NCBI GenBank assembly: GCA_050178015.1 | Contig: JBFXGM010000008.1 | Coordinates: 80,473 to 144,472 of the forward strand | DNA length: 64,000 bases | Reading direction: 5' to 3' | Source of the DNA: Gaoshiqia sp050178015 | Lineage (GTDB): Bacteria > Bacteroidota > Bacteroidia > Bacteroidales > Prolixibacteraceae | Part shown: one piece after another, positions 63,913 through 64,000 of the stretch | How positions within the stretch are numbered: position 1 is the first letter of the stretch | Layout: each line of letters begins with the position of its first letter | Program-made: the position numbers and the translations under genes | The notes under the pieces: generated by a model | Told to the model about the DNA's origin: nothing | The model's input: only the letters and a program-made list of their open reading frames with translations | Databases searched by the model: none

Positions 63913-64000
63913 CACCCGCTTTGAGAGACAAACGGGTTACACCGGGAGATCTGGAAGCAGCGTTCTGTAAGGGTTTTGGGTGATTTTGGTAATAGAAAAA

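Overview
The window looks like chromosomal DNA from an anaerobic or facultatively anaerobic, plant-polysaccharide-degrading member of the Bacteroidota, most likely near Marinilabiliales/Prolixibacteraceae. The reasons are the type IX secretion protein PorT next to a menaquinone methyltransferase, a lipoprotein-type TamL, Bacteroidota promoters (TTG-N19-TAnnTTTG), many SPII lipoproteins, a TonB-dependent receptor and secreted GH9, GH51, PL1 and CE7 enzymes. The family assignment is inference; no rRNA or tRNA gene is inside the window.

Layout. 1-8.3 kb: a leucine operon leuA-leuC-(four-helix-bundle gene)-leuD-second IPMS/citramalate synthase-leuB, preceded by a 22-codon Ile/Leu-rich leader peptide and a textbook attenuator, followed by DoxX. 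8.3-8.9 kb: an array of eleven degenerate repeats with an exact 21-bp period, an inverted repeat and a small HTH/coiled-coil protein. 8.9-16.8 kb: D-Ala-D-Ala carboxypeptidase, DUF190, enolase, an OprC-like copper TonB receptor with a small Cys-rich partner, a methyltransferase and a small tyrosine phosphatase. 16.9-26 kb: MATE exporter, membrane pyrophosphatase, thioesterase, TolB-like protein, DHOD-like protein, GH9. 26.2-39 kb: a trimeric [FeFe]-hydrogenase (HydC, HydB, HydA plus an extra thioredoxin-like [2Fe-2S] protein) together with a large sensory set: SpoIIE-type phosphatase, double-PAS protein, two DRTGG proteins, two stand-alone HATPase proteins, a PHP phosphoesterase, a hydrogenase-like Fe-S protein and a SpoIIAA-like protein. 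39-46 kb: a minus-strand run with PepSY protein, LytTR regulator, LytS-type kinase, glycosyltransferase, Ldh-type dehydrogenase and SDR, with a second 21-bp-period array in front of the dehydrogenase. 46-56 kb: PurM/PurL-like protein, menG, porT, FAD enzyme, rRNA/tRNA methyltransferase, tamL, XRE-cupin regulator and acyl-CoA synthetase. 56-64 kb: GH51, PL1, then an etfB-etfA-acyl-CoA dehydrogenase operon and, at the right edge, a near-perfect strong promoter whose gene lies outside.

The two most unusual things are (1) the pair of 21-bp-period degenerate arrays, which share the same conserved columns and the same orientation relative to the downstream gene, and (2) the hydrogenase-linked partner-switch-like signalling module built round a hydrogenase-like protein that keeps the four H-cluster cysteines but has lost the proton-relay cysteine. 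The leucine attenuator is a clean regulatory call.
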